Below are positions 1-8,492 of a DNA stretch of 64,000 bases, in pieces. The position numbers and the translations under genes are program-made. The notes under the pieces are model-generated. The model did no database searches. It saw only the letters and a list, made by a program, of their open reading frames with translations, and was not told the DNA's origin. The DNA lies in the NCBI RefSeq assembly GCF_963678795.1, contig NZ_OY787453.1:1798001-1862000 (forward strand). The letters are read 5' to 3'. Source of the stretch: an uncultured Methanoregula sp. (GTDB taxonomy: Archaea > Halobacteriota > Methanomicrobia > Methanomicrobiales > Methanospirillaceae). Each line of letters begins with the position of its first letter. The first letter of the stretch is position 1.

Positions 1-757
1 GGATGAACAGGAGCAGGTTGATCACCGAAAAGGTCAGGGCCTGCTGGATCCCGGATGGATATATCCAGGATGCCAGTGAAAGCTGGACCCCCTCGCGGTA
101 GGGGTCGAAAAGGATGGCCGGGGTGAAAGCCGGGTTGAAGGGGAACTCCATAAGCACGCTGACCCATCCATAAAGTGGTCCCAGGATAGTGAGGAACGGA
201 TCATTACGCGGGAACCAGCCGGGAGAATAATAGTAAATACTGAAGAGCAGCATGCCTGCAAGTGCCAGAACAAATGACCACACAACGATTGTTTTTATGT
301 ATTTTTTTGCCACGTTAAGTCCTTCAAAGAACGACGCAGAACCCTCTTTCCCTGACGGGATGCTCAGCACAAGACCCGCCAGCAGGAACACGAGGCAGAA
401 CAGTGTTGCGAACTCGATGATGAAGGTCAGGACAACCCATTCGGTTTCACCGATATACGGCTGCATGGCCCAGGTGATGTAACCGAGTGCCCCCTGGGCG
501 ATGGTGGTTCCTGCCAGCACGAGCCCGGCAAGGAGCGTAAACCAGAGGAGCTGCCGGTTCCGGTTCAGGGTCCTCATCCCCGACAGGGCAAACCCGATTC
601 CCCGGCGAATAGATCCCGATCCGCCGCCACCTCCGTCAGGCTGCCCTTCGCAGGCAGATTCCGGCGGGAAACCGAAACCGGTCTGCAGAGGATGTACTGC
701 CGGTGCTTTCCGGCACAGGCCGGACCAGTGTTCGGCAATTTCGGATAGACGGGTCAT
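1..757 (-). CDS. Integral membrane protein, truncated by window edge
   Basis: The frame is open from an ATG at 757 through base 1, so the C-terminus lies outside the window. My translation starts MTRLSEIAEHWSG, has a low-complexity glycine stretch near residues 45-50, and then at least four hydrophobic segments (around residues 70-90, 105-130, 155-175 and near the window edge). This indicates a multi-pass membrane protein. The start overlaps the stop of the upstream HTH gene by ATGA, so the two are almost certainly co-transcribed and translationally coupled. I do not recognise the family. The pairing with a small Cys-containing HTH protein suggests a regulator/membrane-sensor or regulator/transporter pair, which is inference. 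Confidence 0.75.
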   Translation of the reverse strand, partial: MTRLSEIAEHWSGLCRKAPAVHPLQTGFGFPPESACEGQPDGGGGGSGSIRRGIGFALSGMRTLNRNRQLLWFTLLAGLVLAGTTIAQGALGYITWAMQPYIGETEWVVLTFIIEFATLFCLVFLLAGLVLSIPSGKEGSASFFEGLNVAKKYIKTIVVWSFVLALAGMLLFSIYYYSPGWFPRNDPFLTILGPLYGWVSVLMEFPFNPAFTPAILFDPYREGVQLSLASWIYPSGIQQALTFSVINLLLFI

Positions 758-1203
758 TTTACACACTCCCTGATTTTTGTGAGTAATTCTTCAGCCATTT
801 TTGTCGGGTCCTGGGTCTTTTCGAGTTTTATCCCCAGCTCGGCTGCGAAGTCCCAGATGAACTCGATGCATTTCGTGAATTCATCGCATGCCTTACAGTC
901 GCCGTCATGCTCGTACCAGACCTGCATGCCGTGCTTCTCCGAGACGAAGATGTAGGCATTTGTCTGGAACGGGATGGACCGCCCGAACAGGACGCCGCGT
1001 TCCACATCGATCTTCTCAATCTGGATCCGGTTTGCGTGGGCCATCTCCCGGAGCGAGGCATCGATCTTCTCGTTCATCGCGAGGAGTGCCTGGGAAACTC
1101 CCTGCCTTGTTATCCCGAGCAGGTTTGCAATGGAGACATTCGACATCCCGCTGCGCCGCATCTTCCAGAACCCGAATTGTTTCTCATTCGTTGGAAGGAA
1201 CAT
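754..1203 (-). CDS. Helix-turn-helix protein with Cys cluster
   Basis: A 149-residue protein with a predicted helix-turn-helix at about residues 10-45 (recognition helix around ITRQGVSQALL). The C-terminal half carries C103, C106 and C112 (CKACDEFTKC), a possible metal or Fe-S ligand set. It is the first gene of a two-gene operon with the membrane protein that overlaps its stop. Upstream on the minus strand there is a TATA-like box at 1228-1237 and a perfect inverted repeat at 1205-1226 between that box and the ATG, so transcription is probably near-leaderless and autoregulated. I considered the methanogen regulator Tfx and rejected it because the C-terminal half does not look like that family. 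Exact family unknown. Confidence 0.75.
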   Translation of the reverse strand: MFLPTNEKQFGFWKMRRSGMSNVSIANLLGITRQGVSQALLAMNEKIDASLREMAHANRIQIEKIDVERGVLFGRSIPFQTNAYIFVSEKHGMQVWYEHDGDCKACDEFTKCIEFIWDFAAELGIKLEKTQDPTKMAEELLTKIRECVK

Positions 1204-1204
1204 G

Positions 1205-1226
1205 TGTAAATGTATGGATATTTACA
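1205..1226. promoter_or_regulatory. Inverted repeat operator upstream of HTH gene
   Basis: TGTAAAT at 1205-1211 and ATTTACA at 1220-1226 are exact inverted copies separated by 8 bp. They sit between the minus-strand start codon (1203) and a TATA-like element at about 1228-1237. A protein bound here would cover the expected transcription start, consistent with autorepression. Confidence 0.45.
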
Positions 1227-1509
1227 ATATAAAACTATGTGCGTTTGTTGGCCGGTAGATCCTTTATCCCCACTCTGACGGAGTCCGTAGTTCAGCGCCG
1301 CTCCCCACCGGATTTTTTCCACTTGCAATCAGCCGTACCATACGGACATGGATCATCCCGCCGGCACCGGGCGGGAACCGGGAAAGGGTAAGTGGGGCCG
1401 GAGGCGACGGGCCTGCCGGGATCCTGCATCAGGGGCATTATTGCTTTTAAAAAAACGGGGCGGTGACGATTCCCAACCGGCAGGGCTTTTCCGGCGCGGG
1501 TCCCGGCCA
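1227..1509. other. Intergenic region
   Basis: The stretch between the HTH gene and the CPBP protease gene holds the minus-strand TATA-like element at its left end. I see no convincing gene; the short frames here have no recognisable protein character. Confidence 0.5.
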
Positions 1510-2523
1510 TCACGGGGATCCGTCTGCTACCGGGCTGTCGATCCATAACCGGGACTTCAGGAGTATTGCCGCAAGGATGCCTATCAGGAGGAGGGCCGGG
1601 AGGAATGCAACAATAACCTGCCCGTTTGCGATATAGGGGTAGCCGATATTGACGATGCAGTCCGTAATGGCATGGAGCAGGACAGCAATCCAGATGCTTC
1701 CGGTCTTTAAGACCGCGTAGCTGAATATGATGCCGATCACTACCGTCCAGACGAGATACACGATATTACCGGCAATAAGGTTGTCCGGGAAATTCAGCCC
1801 CATGAGCATCAGCGGAAAATGCCAGAGGCCCCAGAGAAGGCCGATAAGGACTACTCCTTTGTACCCCCCGAAGAGCGCAAACATCCGGTCCTGGAGGTAA
1901 AACCGCCAGCCGTACTCCTCGCCGAGGAATTTTGGCCAGGATACAAAGAAGGTCACAAGGTACAGGCCAAGGAACGTGAGAAAGAGGGTCGGGTTGAAAC
2001 CCTGGGCCGGAACGCCCAGGCCGGAGTAATAACTGATGAGCAGCCCGAGGATGAACAGGCCTGCGAAGATGACCGAGAGTACAAGGTAATACCGGTAATT
2101 TCTCCCGAAGGATAAACGGGCCGGGACCAGGTTCTCCCGCCAGGGCTTGTTCAGGTTCTGGATGACTATTACGACAAACGCGAGGACCGATACTACTACC
2201 GTGAGGAGGGGCAGCGGCCCGATGGTTCCGAGAAGGGGCTGGTATACTGACTCGACCAGGGATACCGCTGAGGCAAAGAGGAAAACGAGAAGGAATATCT
2301 TTGCCTCCCGTGTCAGGGCAGCGGATTTGAAATACACCATGCAGATGATTGCCGAGACTGCCGGGATGTACATCGGCACATTCATGATCTTGTTTGAGAG
2401 GATCCCGGGGCCATGTATCGCAATGCCGGTGAGCTCAAGGAGATAGGTTGCACCAAAGGTAAGGACCAGAAAAACGATCAGTTCTTTCCGGTATTGTTTC
2501 CGTTGTGGCAGTGTCGTTGTCAT
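1510..2523 (-). CDS. CPBP family intramembrane metalloprotease
   Basis: A 337-residue polytopic membrane protein with the three hallmark CPBP (Abi/Rce1-like) motifs: EEYGWR at residues 202-207, an FxxxH-like WGLWH ending at H235, and HAITD with H284 and D288. These residues form the intramembrane glutamate protease site of the family. There are roughly eight hydrophobic helices. The gene stands alone, with intergenic DNA on both sides. Family members process prenylated or small secreted proteins; the substrate here is unknown. Confidence 0.88.
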   Translation of the reverse strand: MTTTLPQRKQYRKELIVFLVLTFGATYLLELTGIAIHGPGILSNKIMNVPMYIPAVSAIICMVYFKSAALTREAKIFLLVFLFASAVSLVESVYQPLLGTIGPLPLLTVVVSVLAFVVIVIQNLNKPWRENLVPARLSFGRNYRYYLVLSVIFAGLFILGLLISYYSGLGVPAQGFNPTLFLTFLGLYLVTFFVSWPKFLGEEYGWRFYLQDRMFALFGGYKGVVLIGLLWGLWHFPLMLMGLNFPDNLIAGNIVYLVWTVVIGIIFSYAVLKTGSIWIAVLLHAITDCIVNIGYPYIANGQVIVAFLPALLLIGILAAILLKSRLWIDSPVADGSP

Positions 2524-2771
2524 GAAAGTACGCCCTTCGGGAATACCGGAAGCAGGAAAAAACCGGAGCGGTAACAGCCGTTCATGACAGTGGTGAGGTG
2601 TTCTTCGCTTTTAACCTTGTCAAATCACGCGGGGGTTTTTACCTGTCCCTGTTCTCCCATGAACCGGTGATCTTCCCTGCAGGGCAGGAGCCGGATGCGG
2701 GTTGCAGGACTCAGGGCAGAATCAGAATCTTCCCCGCAAGAATTCAGAAAGAACCCTGAAATCCGGCAACG

Positions 2772-2784
2772 TTTTTAAAAAAAT
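2772..2784 (+). promoter_or_regulatory. TATA-like promoter element
   Basis: The A/T-rich run TTTTTAAAAAAAT lies about 38 bp upstream of the ATG at 2819, giving a predicted transcription start only about 10 nt before the start codon. Confidence 0.4.
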
Positions 2785-2818
2785 CTATGGCTGATCATTA
2801 CGGACGAATCCATGTAAT

Positions 2819-3469
2819 ATGGTCCAGTTCCCGTTTACCGCAGTGCAGTTCCTGGATGTTTTTTTCCGCTATAACCTGACCGTCTGGCCGGCACAACTGA
2901 TCCTCTGCCTGCTGGCAATTGCAGCAGCAGTTTGTGCGATCAGAAAAACGGCATCATCAGACCGGATACTATTCTGCATACTCGGTTTCTTCTGGCTCTG
3001 GATGGGCCTGGTTTATCATATTCTCTTCTTCTCGTCGATAAACACGGTTGCGTATCTTTTCGGGATTTTGTTCATCGTCCAGGCACTCGTTCTCTGGTAT
3101 TTTGGTATGGTCAGGAAAGTAACGGGTTTCCATGCATCATGGGACGCATTCTCTATCGCCGGTGTTGCTTTCATCTTCTACAGCCTGATCCTGTACCCGG
3201 TTATCGGCACGGCTGCCGGCCACCCGTTCCCCTGCCTTCCGACCTTCGGCCTGCCCTGCCCGACAACCATATTCACGTTCGGGATCTTCCTCCTTGCCGA
3301 CCGGAAAGTGCCACTCTTCCTGGTTGCAATTCCCCTTCTCTGGTCCTGCATCGGATTTTTCGCTGCCCTGTCACTGGGCATTGTGGAAGATTACGGTCTT
3401 CTCATTGCGGGAATTGCCGGTACAATCCTCATTATCATAAAAAACCAAAAAAGCAATGCGGCTTCGTGA
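2819..3469 (+). CDS. DUF6064-like membrane protein
   Basis: A 216-residue protein with about seven hydrophobic helices and short loops. The N-terminus (FTAVQFLDVFFRYN) and the organisation resemble the uncharacterised family I know as DUF6064; the name is from memory and was not searched. It contains a conserved-looking loop GHPFPCLPTFGLPCPTT that carries two cysteines. It is monocistronic with its own TATA-like element. No function is known. Confidence 0.7.
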   Translation: MVQFPFTAVQFLDVFFRYNLTVWPAQLILCLLAIAAAVCAIRKTASSDRILFCILGFFWLWMGLVYHILFFSSINTVAYLFGILFIVQALVLWYFGMVRKVTGFHASWDAFSIAGVAFIFYSLILYPVIGTAAGHPFPCLPTFGLPCPTTIFTFGIFLLADRKVPLFLVAIPLLWSCIGFFAALSLGIVEDYGLLIAGIAGTILIIIKNQKSNAAS

Positions 3470-3664
3470 ACGTTCAGGCAAAACTTCCGGGAAAATTGTA
3501 CACTAATTTTTTCCTTTTGGAAATCCCCCTGTAACCCGTGTATCCACCGGCAGTTCCGGGGCAGGGACGGGTACGGGTTTTCCCGGGCTAAGGGGTTTTG
3601 GGAAAAGAAAGAGGGAGGTTCGCCAGCGAGGGGGCTTTTGGTGCGGGGGATTTGCGGTCCGGGA

Positions 3665-4120
3665 TTATTTTTCGGGAAGGTGACAGCCCTTCTTTGCAAT
3701 CCATATCCCGACCGGTCCCGCGACCAGGCCGGAGAGATAGATCAGGATCAGGAAATACGGGAACTGCTTCAGCCAGCCGGTGAGGAAGTACGGGCGGGCA
3801 ACCGGCGGCAGGAAGTACCAGACCATGAAAAGGGACATGATCGTTGCCATGATCAGAGCCACGACAGCAGTCGAGACGAGATGGTGCAAAAGGCCGGGCG
3901 GTTGTATCTTGCAGGCCGCAGCAATCCCGTCGCCCCAGGGCTTGAGCGGGAGTACCAGGGAGGCTGTCATGCTGATAACAAAGGAGAGAATGAAGCCTTC
4001 GAGAAACATATGCAGGCTGACGGAACCCAGGTTTATGACTGGCATGAAAAAACTGACAACCGTGCAGAGGACAAGCGACATCCACAATGCGATAATGATC
4101 TCGAATTTATCGAAATTCAT
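3665..4120 (-). CDS. Small four-helix membrane protein
   Basis: A 151-residue protein with four predicted transmembrane helices (about residues 8-30, 38-60, 82-105 and 118-142). The arrangement loosely recalls DUF2798-type proteins, but I am not confident of a family. It is convergent with the preceding membrane protein gene. Its promoter region lies in the AT-rich stretch around 4121-4290. No catalytic motif is visible. Confidence 0.6.
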   Translation of the reverse strand: MNFDKFEIIIALWMSLVLCTVVSFFMPVINLGSVSLHMFLEGFILSFVISMTASLVLPLKPWGDGIAAACKIQPPGLLHHLVSTAVVALIMATIMSLFMVWYFLPPVARPYFLTGWLKQFPYFLILIYLSGLVAGPVGIWIAKKGCHLPEK

Positions 4121-4374
4121 GGATATTCCCCGCTTTCATCATGGTCCGCCATTCCCGGGTCAGCGATCCGTCACGTTCCGGTTCTTCTTTGCGGATGCCG
4201 GATCCCGGCATGCTCATCGGGTTCATACCGGAAAATAGTGAGAGGAGTCATGGCTTAACATTGTCGAAATAAATGAGAGAGTTAAATCTCAATCAGGGGA
4301 GGTGCGAGGAAATGGCACCATGCAATGGTCCGTGATACGGTTCCGCATATTTCTGTTGGGGCATCTGTTTTTTG

Positions 4375-5613
4375 TCACTTCCGGGCCAGCGTTTCGTCAA
4401 CCCAGTCGTAGATTCGCTGGTTTGAGAGAAGCCGGGCTCCTTCCTGGCAGTGGAGCCGGGCTCCTTCTTCCGCGGTAAACGCGATGAGTGTCTTCTCGCA
4501 TGTAAGGGCATCATAGAGCTGATCCGCCTGCCCGGCAAAGAACTGCTCGCCTTCAACATCCAGGACGAGCGTGGGACACCGGATCAGGTGGGCACAATCC
4601 TTCAGCGTGCAGGGTTCCTGGGCCAGGGCAAATTCCGCCGGAGTTTTTACGCCAAAGACCCACATCCCGTGGGTTACACCCCAGTGGGTTTGGGTACTTT
4701 TCGCACAGGCTTCGTAAACAAAACGGTTATATTCATCCGGCCGGGTTTGTAAAAATTCCAAAAGTCCGTTGCGGGTAAGCCCGGCATTGCGTGCATTGTT
4801 CCCGAAGATATCGTACACCCCGCCGTTTGCAATGCAGGCTGCAAGCCGGTGCTCAAACGCTGCGGCCCGGGGTGCAAAATACCCGCCCATGGAAAGTCCC
4901 ATCAGAATTATCTTTTCCCGGTCAACATCGGGACGCGTGACGGCATAGTCAACTACCGGTGTAATCACCTTTTCCCAGTCGTACCGGAACGGGATTTCCT
5001 GCTTCCGGATAACAACGCCCTGTCCGGGTCCCTCGAATACCAGGCAGTGATATCCCCGGCGCAGGGCATCGCAGACACATTCCAGGTAAACTTCCTCAGC
5101 GGACCCGTCAAAACCTGAATGGATGATCAGGGTCGGCGCCGGTCCGGAGTCACCTTCAGGCTTCCAGAAATATCCCGGCAGATTCGTGCCTTCATAGGGA
5201 ATTTCGATCTCTTCAAATGAAACGCCGGTGAGTTCCATGGAAGAAAGAAATGCTGCATGCATTTTTTCCCAGAGATCCAGAATTTCGGGATCTTTGGGAG
5301 TGTCATGGAGATAGAAATCTGCACTCCGGTAGTATTCACAGGCCCGGAGATATGCGTCCCGGGCGCTGACACGATGATTTTTTGCCTTGCAGTCATTTCC
5401 GATCTTCATTATCCGATCGGCAATCGCTTTCCACTCGTTGCACCAGCTTCTGGCCGGGGGGAGCACGGACGGGTCCGTATTCCTGATCCGCCATGCGGTT
5501 TCCAGGCATTCCCCGATATCCGACCCGTGTTCGAGCGCTTTGGCAAGAACGCGGATAAATTCAAAATAGTATGACGGATCGTCAAAAATAATCGTATCCG
5601 GTCGGTTCTCCAT
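4375..5613 (-). CDS. Alpha/beta hydrolase, FrsA/dienelactone-hydrolase-like
   Basis: A 412-residue protein with an N-terminal helical cap of about 130 residues followed by an alpha/beta-hydrolase core. The nucleophile elbow is GLSMGG with Ser241. The oxyanion region reads HSGFDGSAEE near residue 165. The likely acid is in LDVEGEQ and the catalytic His in GARLHCQEG near the C-terminus. Length and cap resemble the FrsA and 2,6-dihydroxypseudooxynicotine hydrolase group of soluble esterases or C-C hydrolases. It is monocistronic with an AT-rich element just upstream of 5613. The substrate cannot be told from sequence. Confidence 0.85.
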   Translation of the reverse strand: MENRPDTIIFDDPSYYFEFIRVLAKALEHGSDIGECLETAWRIRNTDPSVLPPARSWCNEWKAIADRIMKIGNDCKAKNHRVSARDAYLRACEYYRSADFYLHDTPKDPEILDLWEKMHAAFLSSMELTGVSFEEIEIPYEGTNLPGYFWKPEGDSGPAPTLIIHSGFDGSAEEVYLECVCDALRRGYHCLVFEGPGQGVVIRKQEIPFRYDWEKVITPVVDYAVTRPDVDREKIILMGLSMGGYFAPRAAAFEHRLAACIANGGVYDIFGNNARNAGLTRNGLLEFLQTRPDEYNRFVYEACAKSTQTHWGVTHGMWVFGVKTPAEFALAQEPCTLKDCAHLIRCPTLVLDVEGEQFFAGQADQLYDALTCEKTLIAFTAEEGARLHCQEGARLLSNQRIYDWVDETLARK

Positions 5614-5705
5614 ACTATTGCATAACAGGAAAAGATGATAAATTTACGGAAATTTTCTCCCGCCGGACAGGGGGTGCTGTTGGACGTCGGGATCGCATGG
5701 TCAGG

Positions 5706-5838
5706 TATGTCTCCGGCACTCGTCCCACCGTCCGGTCCTGTCACGCGGAAATCCATTCCTGCCGGCACGAAGCCCGGGTCCCTCTGGCAAAAAATCCGGA
5801 TGGCGCTATTCGACATGGGCGTCGGCAGGGGCGGGGGG
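5706..5838. repeat. Dispersed repeat R1, copy 1
   Basis: About 130 bp highly similar to 10028-10201 and 12743-12917. Shared blocks include CCGGCACTCGTCCCACCGTC, GCCGGCACGAAGCCCGGGTC and GGGCGTCGGCAGGGGCGGG. This copy lacks the right-hand part shared by the other two. It occupies the gap between the hydrolase and PIN-toxin genes. It is not coding in a consistent way, although the minus strand stays open. Confidence 0.85.
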
Positions 5839-5978
5839 TTGTCACGGTGCCTGTGATTCGCAAACCCGATGGCACAATTTAACGAGGGCAAAACAGGAAC
5901 CGGGGATTTGGAGAAATACCAGAAAGTATACGGTTTTTTATCCTCACCGCGATGCACTCATTTTCACACCATCCAACG

Positions 5979-5990
5979 ATAATATAAAAG
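5979..5990 (+). promoter_or_regulatory. TATA-like promoter of PIN/antitoxin locus
   Basis: ATAATATAAAAG lies about 48 bp upstream of the ATG at 6038, a reasonable archaeal TATA box for the toxin-antitoxin-like operon. Confidence 0.45.
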
Positions 5991-6037
5991 TCTGAATATC
6001 CGGATTAGAATGAACAGGTTGACCCGGGTAATGCCCA

Positions 6038-6487
6038 ATGAAAATCTACATGGATGTCTGTTGTTTATGCAGACCGTTTGATGATCTCCAGAACAGGAAA
6101 ATCCGGCTGGAAGCGGTAGCGATCCTCACAATCCTTGACCGGTGCAGTCAGGACTGGGAACTGGTTGGTAGTGCAGTAATAGACGATGAAATCTCACGTC
6201 TCGCAGATATTGAAAAACGGCTGAAGGTCGAGCAGAAGCTTACGCTCATCAGCGAATATATCGAACTGAATGAGACAATTTTCAGCAGAGTAAGAGAGTA
6301 CCAGAAAGCCGGTCTTAAACTGTTCGACGCTCTCCATATCACATGTGCAGAGAGCGGAAAAACTATTTTCCTCACAACAGATAATAAGATTATTACTCTG
6401 GCAGGAAAAATCCCTGCAATAACCATAACGGTACAGAACCCGGTACACTGGCTCATGGAGGTGTCGGCCGATGAAAACAATCAGTGA
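6038..6487 (+). CDS. PIN-domain RNase, VapC-like toxin
   Basis: A 149-residue PIN-like protein. It has an N-terminal acidic residue in MKIYMDVCCL (D6), a central acidic cluster (VIDDEIS) and a C-terminal KLFDALHITCAE plus FLTTDN block, matching the acidic metal-binding layout of PIN ribonucleases. The 3' end overlaps the next small gene (ATG at 6471), so they are translationally coupled. The order is toxin then antitoxin-like, the reverse of classic vapBC. The N-terminal CCLC cluster is unusual. Target RNA unknown. Confidence 0.8.
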   Translation: MKIYMDVCCLCRPFDDLQNRKIRLEAVAILTILDRCSQDWELVGSAVIDDEISRLADIEKRLKVEQKLTLISEYIELNETIFSRVREYQKAGLKLFDALHITCAESGKTIFLTTDNKIITLAGKIPAITITVQNPVHWLMEVSADENNQ

Positions 6488-6683
6488 AGTACGAAAGGAA
6501 GGTATTCAGGCACTCACAAAGACGCTCGGGCCGGTAGATATGGCCCGGTTTATCCAGAGCTTTGAGACCGGCTCCGGCGATTACACGAAAGAGCGGCAGG
6601 AATGGTTACCGGATAATCTCAATGCTATAAAGAGCGATCTGCTTGAACGTGAGAAAAAACGGAAGACCAGGAAACAGAACTGA
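6471..6683 (+). CDS. Small antitoxin-like protein
   Basis: A 70-residue protein overlapping the PIN gene by 17 bp. It carries a motif FIQSFETGSGDYTKER in the middle and a basic, coiled C-terminus. The hydrophilic, charged composition and coupling to a PIN gene fit an antitoxin. The same ETGSGD motif recurs in the next gene, so this is a small family present twice here. The antitoxin assignment is inferred from context; no DNA-binding motif is obvious. Confidence 0.72.
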   Translation: MKTISEVRKEGIQALTKTLGPVDMARFIQSFETGSGDYTKERQEWLPDNLNAIKSDLLEREKKRKTRKQN

Positions 6684-6714
6684 TTGTCAGACACGGTGCG
6701 TTTCATCCCGACTC

Positions 6715-6936
6715 ATGTGGAATACAATAAGCGCCAAAACATTGCATCAGGTTCAGCAGGAGGGCCTTGATGTACGGGTGGAGAACCTAGGGCCGGACAA
6801 TGCAATCCGGTTCCTCCAGGTCTATGAGACCGGGAGCGGCGACTGGACCGGGGATCGTAAAAAAATCCTGGAAAAAGACCCGGATAAAATCATCATACGC
6901 ATCATGGAGAAACAAAAAAAAGTTCCTGCTCCGTGA
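6715..6936 (+). CDS. Second antitoxin-like paralogue
   Basis: A 73-residue protein starting at MWNTISAK; an in-frame extension upstream to 6643 is possible but overlaps the previous gene and lacks homology. It shares FLQVYETGSGDWTGDR with the preceding gene. It has no PIN partner after it, since the following 700 bp are non-coding. It may be a solitary antitoxin copy, or the remnant of a second toxin-antitoxin unit that lost its toxin. Confidence 0.65.
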   Translation: MWNTISAKTLHQVQQEGLDVRVENLGPDNAIRFLQVYETGSGDWTGDRKKILEKDPDKIIIRIMEKQKKVPAP

Positions 6937-7228
6937 AGCCCGGACCGCATTTCTTTTTACGATATTTTTTTGTATCCTTTTTTAAAATGTAATTTCTGAA
7001 TTGATGCTGCACATCTGCCCAGCGGGAATTCAGTGAGAGGGCCGAGCGATCAGGCGGTGTGTATCCAAGGAAAAATCGCCTTTTCCGGAGGCATCCCCCG
7101 GGTGTATCCGGCACCCTCTAATCCGGGCCCGTTGCGAGCCCGGATTACCCTTTCCGGGGGGTCATTTCCGGAATTTATGGCAAAAAACAGTGCACGTGTA
7201 CGCACTTTTCCAGGAAAACGATTTTAAG
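6937..7228. other. Intergenic region left of repeat R2
   Basis: No gene recognised. It contains a T-rich tract just after the antitoxin-like gene (about 6951-6983) suitable as an archaeal terminator, followed by GC-rich non-coding sequence. Confidence 0.45.
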
Positions 7229-7620
7229 AGCGATTTACGGCAAACGGGGCATATTTAAGAATTTTATAGAATGATTTTATACGCGTTTGGGAGGCGTTTC
7301 TCAGGTGGATCGGGGAGTGGGAGGGGCGGAAAATGAAAGGAAGGCCTGTTTTGGGGGTTTCTGCCGGAAAAAACCGACCTTCATATTCGCGTTCTGTTCG
7401 CGTTTCCCTGCCCGGATTGGCAAAACCCCGTTCCCGGAAAACCAGCTGCCGGAACACCGTTAAGGACCATTGTATGAGGTGCATTTCAGCCGATTTCGGG
7501 CAATCTGGGTAATTTCCTTGCGAATTCTCCACACGAACAGAATCCGGGGCCGATTTGCTGTCCACTGTCGGTGCCGGAAATCCGCTGGTGGAAAACGAAG
7601 CCCGTATCGGGCGTATTTCG
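7229..7620. repeat. Diverged repeat R2, copy a
   Basis: Similar to about 12327-12665. Shared blocks are GCAAACGGGGCAT, CCTTCATATTCGCGT, GAGGTGCATTTCAGCC, and the pair TCCACACGAACAGAATCCGG / CCGATTTGCTGTCCACT. A shorter piece (GCGGAAAATGAAAGG plus GGCCTGTTTTGGGGGT) also recurs at about 8995-9023. The copies are diverged and contain no convincing gene. Confidence 0.7.
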
Positions 7621-7664
7621 GCCTGGGGGAGTATGAGGAAGAAAGGGATGGCGGAAGGATGCTG

Positions 7665-8492
7665 TCAGTGCGTGCCCGCCGCGAGATCCTTCCAGATCGG
7701 GCCGTCGAATACACCGTTTCTGGCTTCTTCTTCCATTGCAAGGAAGAGGGAGTACGGGACGGCCAGCGTGAAGATGTTCTCCGGGATGGCTGCCCCGACA
7801 GTCAGCCGGGCTGCAAGGTCCGTGTTCCCGAGCACTGCACGGGGATGGTCCTGCCGGGCCTCGTGATACGCGTACGCCCCGATCTGCTGGCAGGCTGCCA
7901 TCGGCGGGACAAGTACCGGATCGATCCCTTCGCGGACAGCGGCAACCAGGGTGATGAGCCCGACAAGCTGGAGTGGGTCGGCAGCAAAGACAACAACAAC
8001 CGGCGTTTCTCCCTCATTCACCTTATCGAGCTGGGTGAAGATCACATAGCGTTCTTTGATATCCGTGATCGGGAGCTCTTCCGTCATCCATTTTCTTGCC
8101 TTTGCCGGGGACGTATGCAGGCGCTCGCCCTCAAGGAACTTGGCCCGCTCGTTTGCGGGAACCCGGTTTACCACCGCACCGTATGCTTCCCGGTTGCTGC
8201 TGCTCTCCACGCCTTTGCAGAAGAAGGCAGACATGAAATCGAACCCGGCCCCGCCGAAGGCATCCGGGTACCCGGTGCCGAAGCCGAGGCCGGCTTTTGC
8301 ACCCGGGCAGCCGTAGGACTCACGGTCGAACGCGGCGGTCTTTCCTTTGGTCAGGACCGAGGCAAAGAATGGCATGATGCAGGCCCGTGCACCCGGCTTG
8401 ATCCGGAGCGCCTTTTCCGGCGCAGTATCGCTCCAGAGGATCGCAACGGGCGGGTATGCGAGACCGGCTTTTTTCGCTGTGATGCTTTTCAT
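7665..8492 (-). CDS. DUF169 family protein
   Basis: A 275-residue soluble protein that I recognise as DUF169-like from its overall pattern, with MKSITAKKAGLAYPPVAI at the start and ESYGCPGAKAGLGFGTG in the middle. It has cysteines at the conserved-looking SYGCPGA and FFCKG positions. A GGTGA Shine-Dalgarno-like sequence precedes the ATG and a TATA-like TTAATATAC lies about 40 bp upstream. The biochemical role of DUF169 is unknown; the conserved cysteines suggest metal or cofactor binding, which is inference. It is a single gene between repeat-rich intergenic stretches. Confidence 0.82.
   Translation of the reverse strand: MKSITAKKAGLAYPPVAILWSDTAPEKALRIKPGARACIMPFFASVLTKGKTAAFDRESYGCPGAKAGLGFGTGYPDAFGGAGFDFMSAFFCKGVESSSNREAYGAVVNRVPANERAKFLEGERLHTSPAKARKWMTEELPITDIKERYVIFTQLDKVNEGETPVVVVFAADPLQLVGLITLVAAVREGIDPVLVPPMAACQQIGAYAYHEARQDHPRAVLGNTDLAARLTVGAAIPENIFTLAVPYSLFLAMEEEARNGVFDGPIWKDLAAGTH

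Noticed and set aside
754-1203. Tfx (molybdenum formylmethanofuran dehydrogenase regulator)
   Set aside because: Only the HTH is comparable; the C-terminal half with its Cys motif does not resemble Tfx and no fmd genes are nearby.
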